Source: Macrococcus bovicus
GTDB lineage: Bacteria > Bacillota > Bacilli > Staphylococcales > Staphylococcaceae
Length of the DNA stretch: 64,000 bases
Assembly (NCBI RefSeq): GCF_004359575.1
Contig: NZ_SCWF01000003.1
Coordinates: 1 to 64,000, forward strand
Direction of reading: 5' to 3'
The notes beneath the pieces are model-generated. The model saw nothing but the letters and a program-made list of their open reading frames with translations. It made no database searches and was not told the DNA's origin. The position numbers and the translations under genes were made by a program. This document shows, one piece after another, positions 53,750 to 63,108 of the stretch (positions within the stretch are counted from its first letter, which is position 1; the number at the start of each line of letters is the position of its first letter).

Positions 53750-55315
53750 ATGGCAGAGAAAAAAACGACAGCCCAAAAATCAGCCGGTAGAAAACCAGCT
53801 GCTAAAAAGAAATCAGCAAAGAAAATGACAGCGAAGAAAGTGGTCCCTAAAAATAGCAAGAGTCCTTCTGCGCGGCGGAAATCAAAATCACAGAAGAAAA
53901 AGCCTGTCGGTAAATGGATAGTAGGCGGCCTGTTTTTAATTGTTGCGGCTGTTACAGTTTTTAATGTGCTGAAGCCGATGCCAGTTGGTCTGTCCAAACG
54001 TTTTGAGCCCAGCAGAACCAATGATGTGAAGCTATTGCTTGATCATAGTTATGGCCAGCAGTACGACCAGGAAATTTTCAGCACAATCTTCCAGACGATT
54101 GATGAGGCAGATGATTTCATCATACTGGATATGTTTTTATTTAATGATGCCTATGACGGGCGAGTGAAGTTTCCTGACCTGGCTGGCGAGCTCACCAGAC
54201 ATTTGATCAGGAAAAAAGAGGAGAATCCGGATATCCGTATATACGTGCTGACCGATCCGATTAATTCTGTTTATGGCAGCTATACGCCGCACCATTATAA
54301 ACAGATGCGCGCCCATGATATTTATGTCTATGAAACAGATTTAACGAAATTACGTGATTCTAATCCGCTTTATTCAGGCTTATGGCGCTCAACATTTTAT
54401 TTCTTAGGTAACAGTGAGAATGGCCACTTGACCAATATTTTCTCAAAGAAGGCGCCTGATGTAACAGTGAGGGGAATGGCAGAACTTCTTAATTTTAAGG
54501 CGAATCATCGCAAGACACTGGTGACTGAAAAAGCCGCTGTTATTGCCAGCAGTAATCCTCATAATCCGAGCGGCCATCATCAGAATATCGCGGTTAAAAT
54601 GTCCGGCCGTATTCAGGAAGACTTGATCAGGAGCGAGGTTGCTGCCATCAATATGAGCGGAGGCAGCCTGGAAAGAGAAGACTTTACTATTCGTAACCGT
54701 GCATTTAATAATACGATGGATTACGAAACGACCCTTGTCACAGAAGGGAAGATTAAAGAGGCACTCCTTGAATATATTGAGAGAACGAATGATAATGACA
54801 CGATGAAGATAGGAATGTTTTATTTGTCTGACCGCGATATGATTGACGCACTGCTCAGGGCAGCTGAGCGTGGTGTCAATATCAAGCTGATTCTTGATGT
54901 CAATAAAGAAGCATTCGGCAAAGAGAAGCCGGGTATCCCCAATAAGGCGGTCGCCCATGAACTGGTCTCGAAAAGTGATGACCGTATTCAGGTGAAATGG
55001 GCGGTGTCACATGGTGAGCAGTTCCATAGCAAATACTTGCTGATAGCAAACGATCAGCAACAGACTTCCACCTTATTTGTCGGCAGTGCGAACTTTACAC
55101 GTAGAAATTTGGCGGATTATAATATGGAGACAGATGTCATCCTGTCAGGTAAATCCGATCTCCCTGTCTTTAAGCAGCTGGATGCTGATTTTGATGCTAA
55201 ATGGAATAATGACCGGGCACATGTGACAGATAGCTATGATGTGAAGAAAGAAGTATCATTCTGGAAGACAGTGCTCTATCGTCTGCAGGAATTCACCGGC
55301 CTCTCCAGTTTTTAA
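53750..55315 (+). CDS. Phospholipase D-like protein with Lys/Ala-rich tail
   Basis: 521 residues. Residues 1-60 are a basic, repetitive histone-H1-like stretch (KKKSAKKMTAKKVVPK and similar), followed by one membrane segment (WIVGGLFLIVAAVTVFNVL, about 57-75) and two HKD/PLDc domains (NHRKTLV near 262; HSKYLLIANDQQ...GSANFTRRN near 446). PLDc enzymes of this type include cardiolipin synthase-like and nuclease-like proteins. The basic N-terminus would lie in the cytoplasm. GGAGGATGTT precedes the ATG at 53750. Confidence 0.85.
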   Translation: MAEKKTTAQKSAGRKPAAKKKSAKKMTAKKVVPKNSKSPSARRKSKSQKKKPVGKWIVGGLFLIVAAVTVFNVLKPMPVGLSKRFEPSRTNDVKLLLDHSYGQQYDQEIFSTIFQTIDEADDFIILDMFLFNDAYDGRVKFPDLAGELTRHLIRKKEENPDIRIYVLTDPINSVYGSYTPHHYKQMRAHDIYVYETDLTKLRDSNPLYSGLWRSTFYFLGNSENGHLTNIFSKKAPDVTVRGMAELLNFKANHRKTLVTEKAAVIASSNPHNPSGHHQNIAVKMSGRIQEDLIRSEVAAINMSGGSLEREDFTIRNRAFNNTMDYETTLVTEGKIKEALLEYIERTNDNDTMKIGMFYLSDRDMIDALLRAAERGVNIKLILDVNKEAFGKEKPGIPNKAVAHELVSKSDDRIQVKWAVSHGEQFHSKYLLIANDQQQTSTLFVGSANFTRRNLADYNMETDVILSGKSDLPVFKQLDADFDAKWNNDRAHVTDSYDVKKEVSFWKTVLYRLQEFTGLSSF

Positions 55316-55352
55316 AAAATAGACGTTCAGCTATATGGCTGAACGTCTATTT
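55313..55352. terminator. Bidirectional terminator
   Basis: AATAGACGTTCAGC-loop-GCTGAACGTCTATT with T-runs on both sides, between convergent genes. Confidence 0.88.
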
Positions 55353-56696
55353 TTATTTGCTGTACTGAACGAAGTCAAAATGGGTGCCTTCCAGCCCTAA
55401 CTGCTGATAGAACTGGACCAGGTATCTTGCATTGGCATGTGCCCAGTGGATATCGGTCGCATATTGTGTCTGTCCGGGTGCATCCGGATTCCAGCGCATC
55501 TTATACAGTGTGTTCTGTGACTCGCTTAAATAACCTGTAGCAATGAACTTTGCGCCCCCGATAATAGCCTTATCAGGTGTATCCCAGCCGACATTTGCTG
55601 CATACTGCGCGCCGTATTTCACTGCATGTTTATCAAAGGCGCCGATGCCGAACATATTGTAATATTTCTTCTTTTTGTCAGCACCTTTCACTTTCTTGCC
55701 TTGTGCAAGTTCACTTGTCCCTTCACCTGTTTCCAGCAAAGCATGTGAAATTAAATAGATTTCATTGATACCATAACGTTCACTGGCCACTTTAAATGCC
55801 TGTCCACGTCCTTCTAAAATACCTTTACCTTGAAGAAGGTAATTGAGCTGCTCCACAGAGAGACCTTGAGGTTCGGTCAGATTAAGGAACTGGTAACGGT
55901 TGATGCTGTCAGCTGCCAGTTTGCCAGTATCCATCGCTTCAAGAATGGCTGTCTTAGGTGCGTTATACCACTTGATACCATTAGAGGTCTGTGGTCTTGG
56001 TGTCAGTCTCATCTGCGCTTTGTAAGCATCTTCAAGACTGGCTGTGACCATGCGTGCCCCTGCAATAGGGGTGGCCTTAATTTCTGTTTTAGTCACTGGC
56101 TTCTTAATGCTCGGTTCGGCTGGCTTGCTGACTTTCTGCTCTTGGCTGACAGCATATTTGATCTCAGATTTCTTAGTGACCGGCTTCGGTGCATTGTAGC
56201 TGGCTTTTATCCACCCTGTTAAACCGGTAGTCCGGGTGATTTCATGATAGAGTGTATCTCCGACCTGCAGTGACTGATACACTGTAACGCTTTCACCTTT
56301 AGGTGCGCGGTCTATGATTTGTCTGTCTGTCCCTTCAGGAACGCTGTAGACCTTTGTGCTGGCTGAAAGCTGAAGCGTTGTATCAGGTTTTGCTGCATCT
56401 TTAACCGGGCGAATCACGAGGTCGTCTGCTGCAACGTAGCCGATTGCATTGTTGATGTCAGGCGTCACCTGGACACGATAATAAGGTTGTTGGTTGATCA
56501 TCACTTTATCATTGACATAAAGCGTATAGTTCACATAATCACCTGCGACTTTTTTCGTCATCGCATTCATACTGGTGATGATAATGGAGTTAGTATCTTT
56601 AATATGTCCCATTCTTAATGTGTCTGCTTGTGCGTAAGAAGAGCACAGAATAGTGGAAAGCATGGTCAATGCAAGTGTGCGTTTAATATACTTCAT
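55353..56696 (-). CDS. Secreted GH73 glucosaminidase with SH3/GW-type domains
   Basis: 447 residues: signal peptide (cleavage after AQA, about residue 23), two SH3/GW-like modules (about 30-170, e.g. VNYTLYVNDKVMINQQPYYRVQV; GDTLYHEITRTTGLTGWI), a Lys/Pro-rich linker and a C-terminal glucosaminidase domain (NYLLQGKGILEGRGQAFK; ISHALLETGEGTSELAQG with the catalytic Glu; ADKAI/IGGAKFIATGYL). It cleaves glycan strands of peptidoglycan, with GW modules binding teichoic acids. The ribosome binding site before the ATG is weak. Confidence 0.88.
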   Translation of the reverse strand: MKYIKRTLALTMLSTILCSSYAQADTLRMGHIKDTNSIIITSMNAMTKKVAGDYVNYTLYVNDKVMINQQPYYRVQVTPDINNAIGYVAADDLVIRPVKDAAKPDTTLQLSASTKVYSVPEGTDRQIIDRAPKGESVTVYQSLQVGDTLYHEITRTTGLTGWIKASYNAPKPVTKKSEIKYAVSQEQKVSKPAEPSIKKPVTKTEIKATPIAGARMVTASLEDAYKAQMRLTPRPQTSNGIKWYNAPKTAILEAMDTGKLAADSINRYQFLNLTEPQGLSVEQLNYLLQGKGILEGRGQAFKVASERYGINEIYLISHALLETGEGTSELAQGKKVKGADKKKKYYNMFGIGAFDKHAVKYGAQYAANVGWDTPDKAIIGGAKFIATGYLSESQNTLYKMRWNPDAPGQTQYATDIHWAHANARYLVQFYQQLGLEGTHFDFVQYSK

Positions 56697-56768
56697 TCAG
56701 GACCCCCAGTAGTTTAGTGATTTTATTATACAGGAAACAATCGATCAAAAGCTGAGTTTTACAATAAA

Positions 56769-57314
56769 TTAACGATTTGTCTTGAGAATGTTACGATAGA
56801 CGATATCTGCTATCTTCTCCGGGGGCTCGACGCAATAATTCTGCAGCCAGAAATAAATAATTCCAAACTGGCCACCTAACGTGTAATTGACAAAATGCTC
56901 AGGATCCTGAAGGTGATGATCCGTAATGATGTGCATGTAGTTTTCCTTCAGAACCCCCATAAATTTTTGTGTGAAGTTCTGAGCCGGATGAACGGTCATC
57001 AATGTACGAAAAAAACTCTGATTCTCATAAATATATGAGAACAAATGATTCAAATAAAGGCGTGATGAAGTACGTAGAGTATCAGAATCCGTCTTTATGA
57101 CTTCTGCAAATTGACTGCCGATTAAGTTGAGTTCTGATAGATGCTGTTCAATCATATTATCTAGCAAGTCATATTTATCAAGATAGTATGTATAAAAAGT
57201 GGAGCGGTTGATATGCGCTTCTTCGCAGATCATTTTAATAGTAATTTCACGAAAACGATGTTGTTCCAGTAGTTTTAAAAACTGTTCTTGTATCAGCGTT
57301 TGTTTGTCTGTCAT
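56769..57314 (-). CDS. TetR-family regulator
   Basis: 181 residues with the N-terminal HTH (FREITIKMICEEAHINRSTFYTYYLDKYDLLDNMIEQHL) and a divergent ligand domain. Targets unknown; the divergently located SAM riboswitch-met operon is more likely regulated by SAM than by it. Ribosome binding site is not obvious before the ATG at 57314. Confidence 0.82.
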   Translation of the reverse strand: MTDKQTLIQEQFLKLLEQHRFREITIKMICEEAHINRSTFYTYYLDKYDLLDNMIEQHLSELNLIGSQFAEVIKTDSDTLRTSSRLYLNHLFSYIYENQSFFRTLMTVHPAQNFTQKFMGVLKENYMHIITDHHLQDPEHFVNYTLGGQFGIIYFWLQNYCVEPPEKIADIVYRNILKTNR

Positions 57315-57433
57315 AAGTACCTACTTCTTATCTCTATTATAGTCACTTATTTTATCATAGATTCAAGATTGCGAAAATTAAAAAAGAAGTTGACACTTTA
57401 TTCATGTACATGTACTATGAGTATAACTTCATA

Positions 57434-57582
57434 AAACTTATCAAGAGAGATTGAGGGATATGGCCCGATGACATCTCAGCAGCGGACTCAGAAATGAGCA
57501 CTGTGCTAATTCCATCAAGCTTAGCTTGGCAGATAAAAGGACGTTTAAGACTTTTTAGCTTCTGGCTAAAAGGTCTTTTTTT
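57434..57582 (+). promoter_or_regulatory. SAM-I riboswitch and terminator for metNIQ
   Basis: S-box features: CTTATCAAGAGAGATTGAGGGA, GGCCCGATGACATCTCAGCAGC (in parts), TGTGCTAATTCC and the closing GATAAAAGG. The following terminator AAGACTTTTTAGC-TTCT-GGCTAAAAGGTCTT plus T-run (57547-57582) completes the switch. Second SAM-I riboswitch in the window; methionine import is expressed at low SAM. Confidence 0.94.
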
Positions 57583-57601
57583 GATTTTTAAGGAGGCTAT
57601 C

Positions 57602-58621
57602 ATGGCAATTATTGAAATTGATGAAGTATCAAAACAGTTTCAGACGAAGAAAGGAACAGTGACGGCACTGCAAGATGTGACACTGAATATAGAGAGAGGA
57701 CAGATATTCGGCATTGTGGGTTATTCAGGCGCCGGTAAGTCCACTCTGATCCGGTTGATCAACAAGCTCGAAAAACCGACGAGCGGTCGCATCATAGTAG
57801 ATGGTGAAAACATCACTACTTTAAAACCCCAGCTGCTCAGAAAAAGACGGCAGAATATCGGCATGATTTTTCAGCAGTTCAACCTTTTTAAGGCAAAGAC
57901 AGTCGCAGATAATATTAAATATCCACTCAAGCTGACCAAAAAGTATTCACAAGCAGAACTGGATCAGCGCGTCGATGAATTACTTCAGTTTGTCGGGTTG
58001 TCAGATAAGAAACATGATTATCCGGCTCAGCTGTCAGGCGGCCAGAAGCAGCGTATCGGTATCGCCCGTGCGCTTGCAACGAATCCGGAAATTCTGCTTT
58101 GTGATGAAGCGACGTCTGCTCTGGACCCCGAAACAACGGATGAAATCCTGCGTCTTCTGAAACGTATCAATCAGGAACTGAACATCACCATCGTACTCAT
58201 TACGCACGAAATGGAAGTCGTCAAGACAATCTGCGATGAAGTGGCGGTCATGGAACAAGGGCGTATTGTAGAACAGAACAAAGTCTTTGACCTATTCACG
58301 AATCCCGTGCATCCGACGACGAAACGTTTTGTCCATTCCGTGCTGAATGACCATGTGCCAAAAGGTGTAGAACCCTCACGGAAGTTGTATCGATTTATCT
58401 TCAATCATCAGCAGATACTGGAACCCGTGCTGAGCCAAATTGGCCGCAAGTATGAAGTCGATTTTAATATTTTGTATGGCAGTATAACTGAGTTGACCGA
58501 CCGTTTATTCGGTAATTTACTGATAGAGGCGGTCGGCTCAGATTACAAGGTCCAGTTTGCCCTGCTGGAGCTGAAGCAATATGGTATTGAAATCAAGGAG
58601 GTTGATGGCTTTGCAAGCTGA
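57602..58621 (+). CDS. metN: Methionine ABC transporter ATP-binding protein
   Basis: 339 residues: Walker A GYSGAGKST, signature LSGGQKQRIGIARAL, Walker B CDEATSALDPETT, and a C-terminal ACT-like NIL domain (about 250-339) typical of MetN that senses methionine. GGAGGCTATC precedes the ATG at 57602. First gene of metNIQ, all downstream of the SAM riboswitch; its 3' end overlaps metI. Confidence 0.96.
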   Translation: MAIIEIDEVSKQFQTKKGTVTALQDVTLNIERGQIFGIVGYSGAGKSTLIRLINKLEKPTSGRIIVDGENITTLKPQLLRKRRQNIGMIFQQFNLFKAKTVADNIKYPLKLTKKYSQAELDQRVDELLQFVGLSDKKHDYPAQLSGGQKQRIGIARALATNPEILLCDEATSALDPETTDEILRLLKRINQELNITIVLITHEMEVVKTICDEVAVMEQGRIVEQNKVFDLFTNPVHPTTKRFVHSVLNDHVPKGVEPSRKLYRFIFNHQQILEPVLSQIGRKYEVDFNILYGSITELTDRLFGNLLIEAVGSDYKVQFALLELKQYGIEIKEVDGFAS

Positions 58622-59276
58622 TTTATCTGAATTTTATCCGATTATTCTGCAGGAACTCATTCATACATTGATTATGGTCGGTATTACATTGGTGCTCGCA
58701 GCAATGATAGGTATTCCGCTCGGGATATTGCTCTATGCAACAGGACGGGGCCATGTCCTTGAGAATCGTTCAGTGAATATGGCGTTAAACTTTGTGATCA
58801 ACACCATCAGACCGATTCCATTCATTATATTTCTGGTTGCATTGATACCTGTTACACGTTTCTTGGTGGGCACATCTATTGGCATCTGGGCAGCTATTTT
58901 CCCGATGACGCTCGCGGCTTCACTGTCCATCGCCCGGGTTGTTGAGAATAACATCATCTCGGTTGATAAAGGGGTGATAGAGGCAGCGGAAGCAATGGGT
59001 TCAACAAAATTCGACATTCTGTTTAAAGTGCTTGTCCCTGAAGCGGCAGGCGCATTGATATTGGGACTGACATTTACGACCGTGTCGCTGATTGAATTCT
59101 CTGCTGTTGCTGGCCTTGTCGGGGCAGGCGGCATTGGGTATCTCGCATTTACCTATGGCTATCAGCGGTTTGATGTCGCAGTCATGTTCATTACGGTGCT
59201 GATACTGATCATTCTAGTTCAGATCGTCCAATTCATTGGCAATAAGATTGCAAATATATATACAAGTCGATTATAA
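58605..59276 (+). CDS. metI: Methionine ABC transporter permease
   Basis: 223 residues, five membrane segments, with the EAA loop EAAEAMGSTKFDILFKVLVPEAAG. ATG at 58605 sits only 3 bases after AAGGAGG, while TTG at 58611 is optimally spaced at 9; the true start may be the latter. Overlaps metN by 17 bases and is followed by metQ after 9 bp. Confidence 0.94.
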   Translation: MALQADLSEFYPIILQELIHTLIMVGITLVLAAMIGIPLGILLYATGRGHVLENRSVNMALNFVINTIRPIPFIIFLVALIPVTRFLVGTSIGIWAAIFPMTLAASLSIARVVENNIISVDKGVIEAAEAMGSTKFDILFKVLVPEAAGALILGLTFTTVSLIEFSAVAGLVGAGGIGYLAFTYGYQRFDVAVMFITVLILIILVQIVQFIGNKIANIYTSRL

Positions 59277-59285
59277 GGAGAGAAA

Positions 59286-60125
59286 ATGATGAGAAAATTA
59301 ATTTGGGTTGTCTTAAGTGTGGTAGTATTTTTAGCGGCGTGTGGAGGTAAGGATGATAAAACAGTTAAAATCGGTGTGACAGGGGAAGATAAAACAGTCT
59401 GGAATATCATCAAAGAAAAAGCGGCGAAAGATGGTATTAAAGTAGAGCTCGTTGAATTCCAGGATTACACGATTCCTAATAATGCCCTCAACGAAGGTGA
59501 AATTGACCTGAACGCATTCCAGCATTTTGCGTTTTTAGAGGAATTCAAGAAAGCACATCACTTGGATATTACACCGATCGGCACAACTGTCTTTGCACCG
59601 ATGGGTATTTATTCAGAGAAGATTAAAGACATCAAGGAACTGAAAAAAGGGGATACAGTCGCGATTCCTAATGATCCGACTAACCAGGCCCGTGCACTTC
59701 GTCTGCTTGAAACAGCTGGCATCATTAAATTAAATGATGACTTTGGGCTGTTAGGCGACCCGTCAAAAATAAAAGAGAACAAATTAGACATCAAAATCAA
59801 AGCGATTGATGCGCAGCAGACGCCACGAGTGTTACCGGACGTAGCAGCAAGTATTATCAACAATGGTGTAGCGGGTAAAGCAGGATTCGATACTAAGAAC
59901 GATCCGATTTATCTTGAAAGTGCGGATGCTGAAAATGCAAAGCCGTACATCAATGTCATCGCTGCAAAAACTGAAAATAAAGATAAAGCCGAATACAAAA
60001 AAATCGTTGAATATTATCAGACACCTGAAGTAGCAGAAGCGATCAAGAAAAATTCTAATGGTGGCGAAGTCGTTCATAAGCTGACGGCAGATGAGATTAA
60101 GGAAGTCGAAGAAAGCGTGAAATAG
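59286..60125 (+). CDS. metQ: Methionine-binding lipoprotein MetQ
   Basis: 279 residues: lipoprotein signal with the lipidated cysteine in FLAACGG (residue 19) and the NlpA/MetQ binding domain (EFQDYTIPNNALNEGEIDLNAFQHFAFL; TTVFAPMGIYS). Delivers methionine to MetN-MetI. AAGGAGAGAAA precedes the ATG; a second ATG follows at 59289. Only about one third identical in visible motifs to the orphan MetQ at 27525, so they are not recent duplicates. Confidence 0.95.
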   Translation: MMRKLIWVVLSVVVFLAACGGKDDKTVKIGVTGEDKTVWNIIKEKAAKDGIKVELVEFQDYTIPNNALNEGEIDLNAFQHFAFLEEFKKAHHLDITPIGTTVFAPMGIYSEKIKDIKELKKGDTVAIPNDPTNQARALRLLETAGIIKLNDDFGLLGDPSKIKENKLDIKIKAIDAQQTPRVLPDVAASIINNGVAGKAGFDTKNDPIYLESADAENAKPYINVIAAKTENKDKAEYKKIVEYYQTPEVAEAIKKNSNGGEVVHKLTADEIKEVEESVK

Positions 60126-60132
60126 AGAAGGT

Positions 60133-60165
60133 GAACACCCCGTGCTGATGACGGGGTGTTCTTTT
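60133..60165 (+). terminator. metNIQ terminator
   Basis: GAACACCCCGT-loop-ACGGGGTGTTC followed by TTTT. Confidence 0.92.
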
Positions 60166-60390
60166 ACGTAGAGGCTGTCACAGACTGGCCATTTTTCTGT
60201 TCTAAAGTCTCTGAAGAAATAAAAACCTTCATTAATATAGCTGTTAATACAGACTCTCATCTTTAAATCTCATTGACTTGTAGTCCTGATCAATACGAGT
60301 ACTTGATAAGTTCCAGACTGTAATAAAAAATGTAATCGTTTGCGGTTTGAAGACTGGCAAGAAATCCAACACTTTGTTGAATATTGTTGG
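60166..60390. other. Gene-free interval before the efflux operon
   Basis: About 225 bases of AT-rich sequence without a supported gene. A dyad (CCAAC...GTTGG, 60366-60390) lies just before the promoter and could bind a repressor, but support is weak. Confidence 0.4.
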
Positions 60391-60418
60391 TTGATAGTGT
60401 GATGAAAATCACTATAAT
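60391..60418 (+). promoter_or_regulatory. Efflux operon promoter
   Basis: TTGATA (60391-60396), 16-bp spacer, TATAAT (60413-60418). The spacer contains an imperfect dyad (ATAGTG...CACTAT) that could serve as an operator. Confidence 0.65.
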
Positions 60419-60455
60419 ATAGTTTATGTGAAAAAAATTAAATGGAGGAATACAC

Positions 60456-61106
60456 ATGAAAAAAATAGTATTAATCAATATCTTAACGTTGCTTATCCTT
60501 GCAGCTGCTGGTATTGCTGCTTATCATTTCTATGATGAAGCAACAAATTATGTTAAAACAGATAATGCAAAGGTAGACGGTACACAATTAACAATTGCAA
60601 GTCCTGCAGCCGGTAAACTGACTACATTTGACAAGCAAGTCGGCGATGAAATTTCTAAGGACGATACAATCGGTGAGGTCATGACGCAAGGTGCGGACGG
60701 CAAACCAGCAAAAATGGACCTTAAAATGCCTCAAGACGGTACAATCGTTAAAACTCAAGCAACTGAAAATGGTTTTGTTGGCGCTGGTACACCTATCGCT
60801 TACGCTTATGACATGGACAAATTATTCGTTACAGCAAATATTAAAGAAACAGATCTTGATGGTGTCGAAAAAGGTCAAGACGTTGATGTATACGTTGATG
60901 GTTACAAAGACACGACACTTAAAGGTGAAGTAGAACAAATTGGTTATGCTACTGCTTCTAGCTTCTCATTATTACCTTCTTCAAACGGTAATGCGAACTT
61001 TACTAAAGTCACTCAAGTAGTGCCTGTTAAAATCAGCCTTTCTAAAGACAAATCATTAGACATCTTACCAGGGATGAATGTAACTGTACGCATTCATAAA
61101 AACTAA
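60456..61106 (+). CDS. HlyD/EmrA-family membrane fusion protein
   Basis: 216 residues: one N-terminal membrane anchor (IVLINILTLLILAAAGIAAYHFY), two biotinyl-lipoyl half motifs (LTIASPAAGKLTTFDKQVGDEI; MPQDGTIVKTQATENGFV) and a beta-barrel end (VPVKISLSKDKSLDILPGMNVTVRI). It lacks the long coiled-coil hairpin, typical of Gram-positive EmrA relatives. GGAGGAATACAC precedes the ATG. Twelve bp before the MFS gene, its presumed partner. Confidence 0.88.
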   Translation: MKKIVLINILTLLILAAAGIAAYHFYDEATNYVKTDNAKVDGTQLTIASPAAGKLTTFDKQVGDEISKDDTIGEVMTQGADGKPAKMDLKMPQDGTIVKTQATENGFVGAGTPIAYAYDMDKLFVTANIKETDLDGVEKGQDVDVYVDGYKDTTLKGEVEQIGYATASSFSLLPSSNGNANFTKVTQVVPVKISLSKDKSLDILPGMNVTVRIHKN

Positions 61107-61118
61107 GGAGGTTATCGT

Positions 61119-62987
61119 ATGACCTCATTTATCATTGCATATATCCTATTATCTCTGGCGGTATTCTTTGTTATTAACCGCCTTTTCCTGAGAAGAAAGA
61201 AAGTTAAACCGGTTGAACGCGAAGAACAGGTCGTGGAAGAAACACCTGTCTACAATCATCAATCGGAGAAGGTGACTTATGAGCAGCCGATCAAAACACA
61301 TGTTGAGCCGGAAGTCATCTATAATAGTACAACTCACAGTACACATGAAAAAACAGAAGCGCATCCTGAAGAAGTGATCTATAACAGTGAAGTAGCGCGC
61401 GAACATGATAATAGAGAGACCGTTGCTACTGAAGAATCACCAAGAGAATCAGCAGCTCATGCACATGGTCCGAACTTAACTTTCGGAAAAAATATCACTA
61501 TCCCTAAGATCATCACTGCGCTGATGATCGGGATGTTCGTCGCAATCTTAAACCAGACGCTCATCAATGTCGCCTTACCGGTCCTGATCAATGACTTTGG
61601 TATTACGACTTCTACTGCACAGTGGCTGACAACAGGCTTTATGCTGGTCAATGGTATTTTAGTGCCTATCAGCGCCTTTCTGATACAACGTTTCACTTAT
61701 CGTCAGTTATTCATGACGGCCATGATATTTTTCACAATCGGCTCTCTGATTTGTGCCATCGCAGGCAACTTCCCTGTGATGATGGCCGGCCGTTTGACAC
61801 AGGCAGTAGGTGCCGGTATCTTGATGCCGCTTGGTACGAACATCTTTATGTCTATCTTCCCGCCTGACAAACGAGGTGCGGCTATGGGTACGATGGGTAT
61901 CGCATTTATTTTAGCACCTGCACTCGGTCCTACCTTGACAGGCTGGGTCATCCAGAACTATCACTGGAATGTCATGTTTTACGGCATGTTCATCGTCGGT
62001 GCGATTGCACTTCTGATTGGAGCCGTGTGGTTCAAAATTGCACAGCCGACGCATCAAGCCAAACTTGATATACCAGGTGTTATTTTCAGTACTATCGGGT
62101 TTGGTAGTGTTTTATACGGTTTCAGTGAAGCCGGTAACAAAGGCTGGGACTCAGCCGTTGTAGATTCTACCATTATTATCGGGCTGATTTTCATCGGTTT
62201 ATTCGTTTTCAGAGAACTGTCAATGGAAAATCCGATGATGGATCTCTCAACTCTGAAATACTCAGGTTTCTCATTCACGACATTGATCAACATCATCGTC
62301 ACGATGTCATTATTCGGTGGGATGATCCTTCTGCCGGTTTATCTGCAATCCATCAGAGGATTCTCACCACTTGATTCAGGATTGCTGTTATTACCTGGAT
62401 CACTCTTAATGGGTCTGATGGGACCTATCGCAGGCCGTTTATTCGATAGAATCGGCATTAAACCGCTTGCTATCTTCGGTCTTGCTATCATGACTTATGC
62501 AACGTGGGAACTGACTAAACTGAACATGGATACACCTTACAGTCATATTCTGAATATCTATATTCTGCGCTCATTTGGTATGTCATTTATCATGATGCCG
62601 ATTATGACAGCAGGTATGAATTCATTACCAGGCAGATTAATTCCTCATGGTAACGCGTTCAGTAATACAATTCGTCAGCTGGCCGGTTCAATCGGTACCG
62701 CTATCCTGGTCACTGTTATGACGCAGCAGGCAACAGCGCATCTCGGTGATATAGCGGATAATCTGGATAAGACCAACCCTGCCATCATGAATCAGATGCA
62801 GCAGGCGGGACAAGCGGTAGGGAATGATGCACTAGGTACTCAGATGATGCTCGGCCGCATGCAGCAGCTTGCAACCATCAATGGTATCAATGATGCCTTC
62901 TGGGTCGCTACCGTACTCAGTGCACTGGCACTTATCTTATCGTTCTTCCTGAAAGGCAAACATCATTACCGCTCAGATGAAGCATAA
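61119..62987 (+). CDS. DHA2 drug:H+ antiporter with N-terminal extension
   Basis: 622 residues, about 110 more than usual. Residues 1-25 form a membrane segment (TSFIIAYILLSLAVFFVINRLFL) followed by a charged linker to about 125 with two near-repeats EPEVIYNS and PEEVIYNS and many His/Glu residues. A complete 14-TM EmrB/QacA-type transporter follows (LNQTLINVALPVLINDF; motif C GILMPLGTNIFMSIFP). Substrates unknown; works with the HlyD protein upstream. GGAGGTTATCGT precedes the ATG. Confidence 0.9.
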   Translation: MTSFIIAYILLSLAVFFVINRLFLRRKKVKPVEREEQVVEETPVYNHQSEKVTYEQPIKTHVEPEVIYNSTTHSTHEKTEAHPEEVIYNSEVAREHDNRETVATEESPRESAAHAHGPNLTFGKNITIPKIITALMIGMFVAILNQTLINVALPVLINDFGITTSTAQWLTTGFMLVNGILVPISAFLIQRFTYRQLFMTAMIFFTIGSLICAIAGNFPVMMAGRLTQAVGAGILMPLGTNIFMSIFPPDKRGAAMGTMGIAFILAPALGPTLTGWVIQNYHWNVMFYGMFIVGAIALLIGAVWFKIAQPTHQAKLDIPGVIFSTIGFGSVLYGFSEAGNKGWDSAVVDSTIIIGLIFIGLFVFRELSMENPMMDLSTLKYSGFSFTTLINIIVTMSLFGGMILLPVYLQSIRGFSPLDSGLLLLPGSLLMGLMGPIAGRLFDRIGIKPLAIFGLAIMTYATWELTKLNMDTPYSHILNIYILRSFGMSFIMMPIMTAGMNSLPGRLIPHGNAFSNTIRQLAGSIGTAILVTVMTQQATAHLGDIADNLDKTNPAIMNQMQQAGQAVGNDALGTQMMLGRMQQLATINGINDAFWVATVLSALALILSFFLKGKHHYRSDEA

Positions 62988-62989
62988 AA

Positions 62990-63018
62990 GAGAAGCTCAA
63001 TGCTTCTCTTTTTTTGTA
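62990..63018 (+). terminator. Efflux operon terminator
   Basis: AGAGAAGC-TCAAT-GCTTCTCT followed by TTTTTT. Confidence 0.92.
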
Positions 63019-63108
63019 TAAAGAACCACTTACATATGAGGTCAAAATAAAAAATACTATCTCTGAAATGGTTAATTTTATATAATAATGTGTAAGGAGT
63101 TGTGCGAT

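Noticed and set aside
54443-54958. Minus-strand frame of 171 codons opposite the PLD-like gene
   Set aside because: Fully antisense to a well supported gene, no ribosome binding site, no recognisable domain.
57434-57540. T-box leader for the met operon
   Set aside because: The region matches SAM-I riboswitch consensus and lacks the T-box 14-nt motif.
59832-60260. Minus-strand frame of 142 codons opposite metQ and its downstream region
   Set aside because: Most of it is antisense to metQ, crosses its terminator, is Phe/Ile/Cys-rich and has no ribosome binding site.
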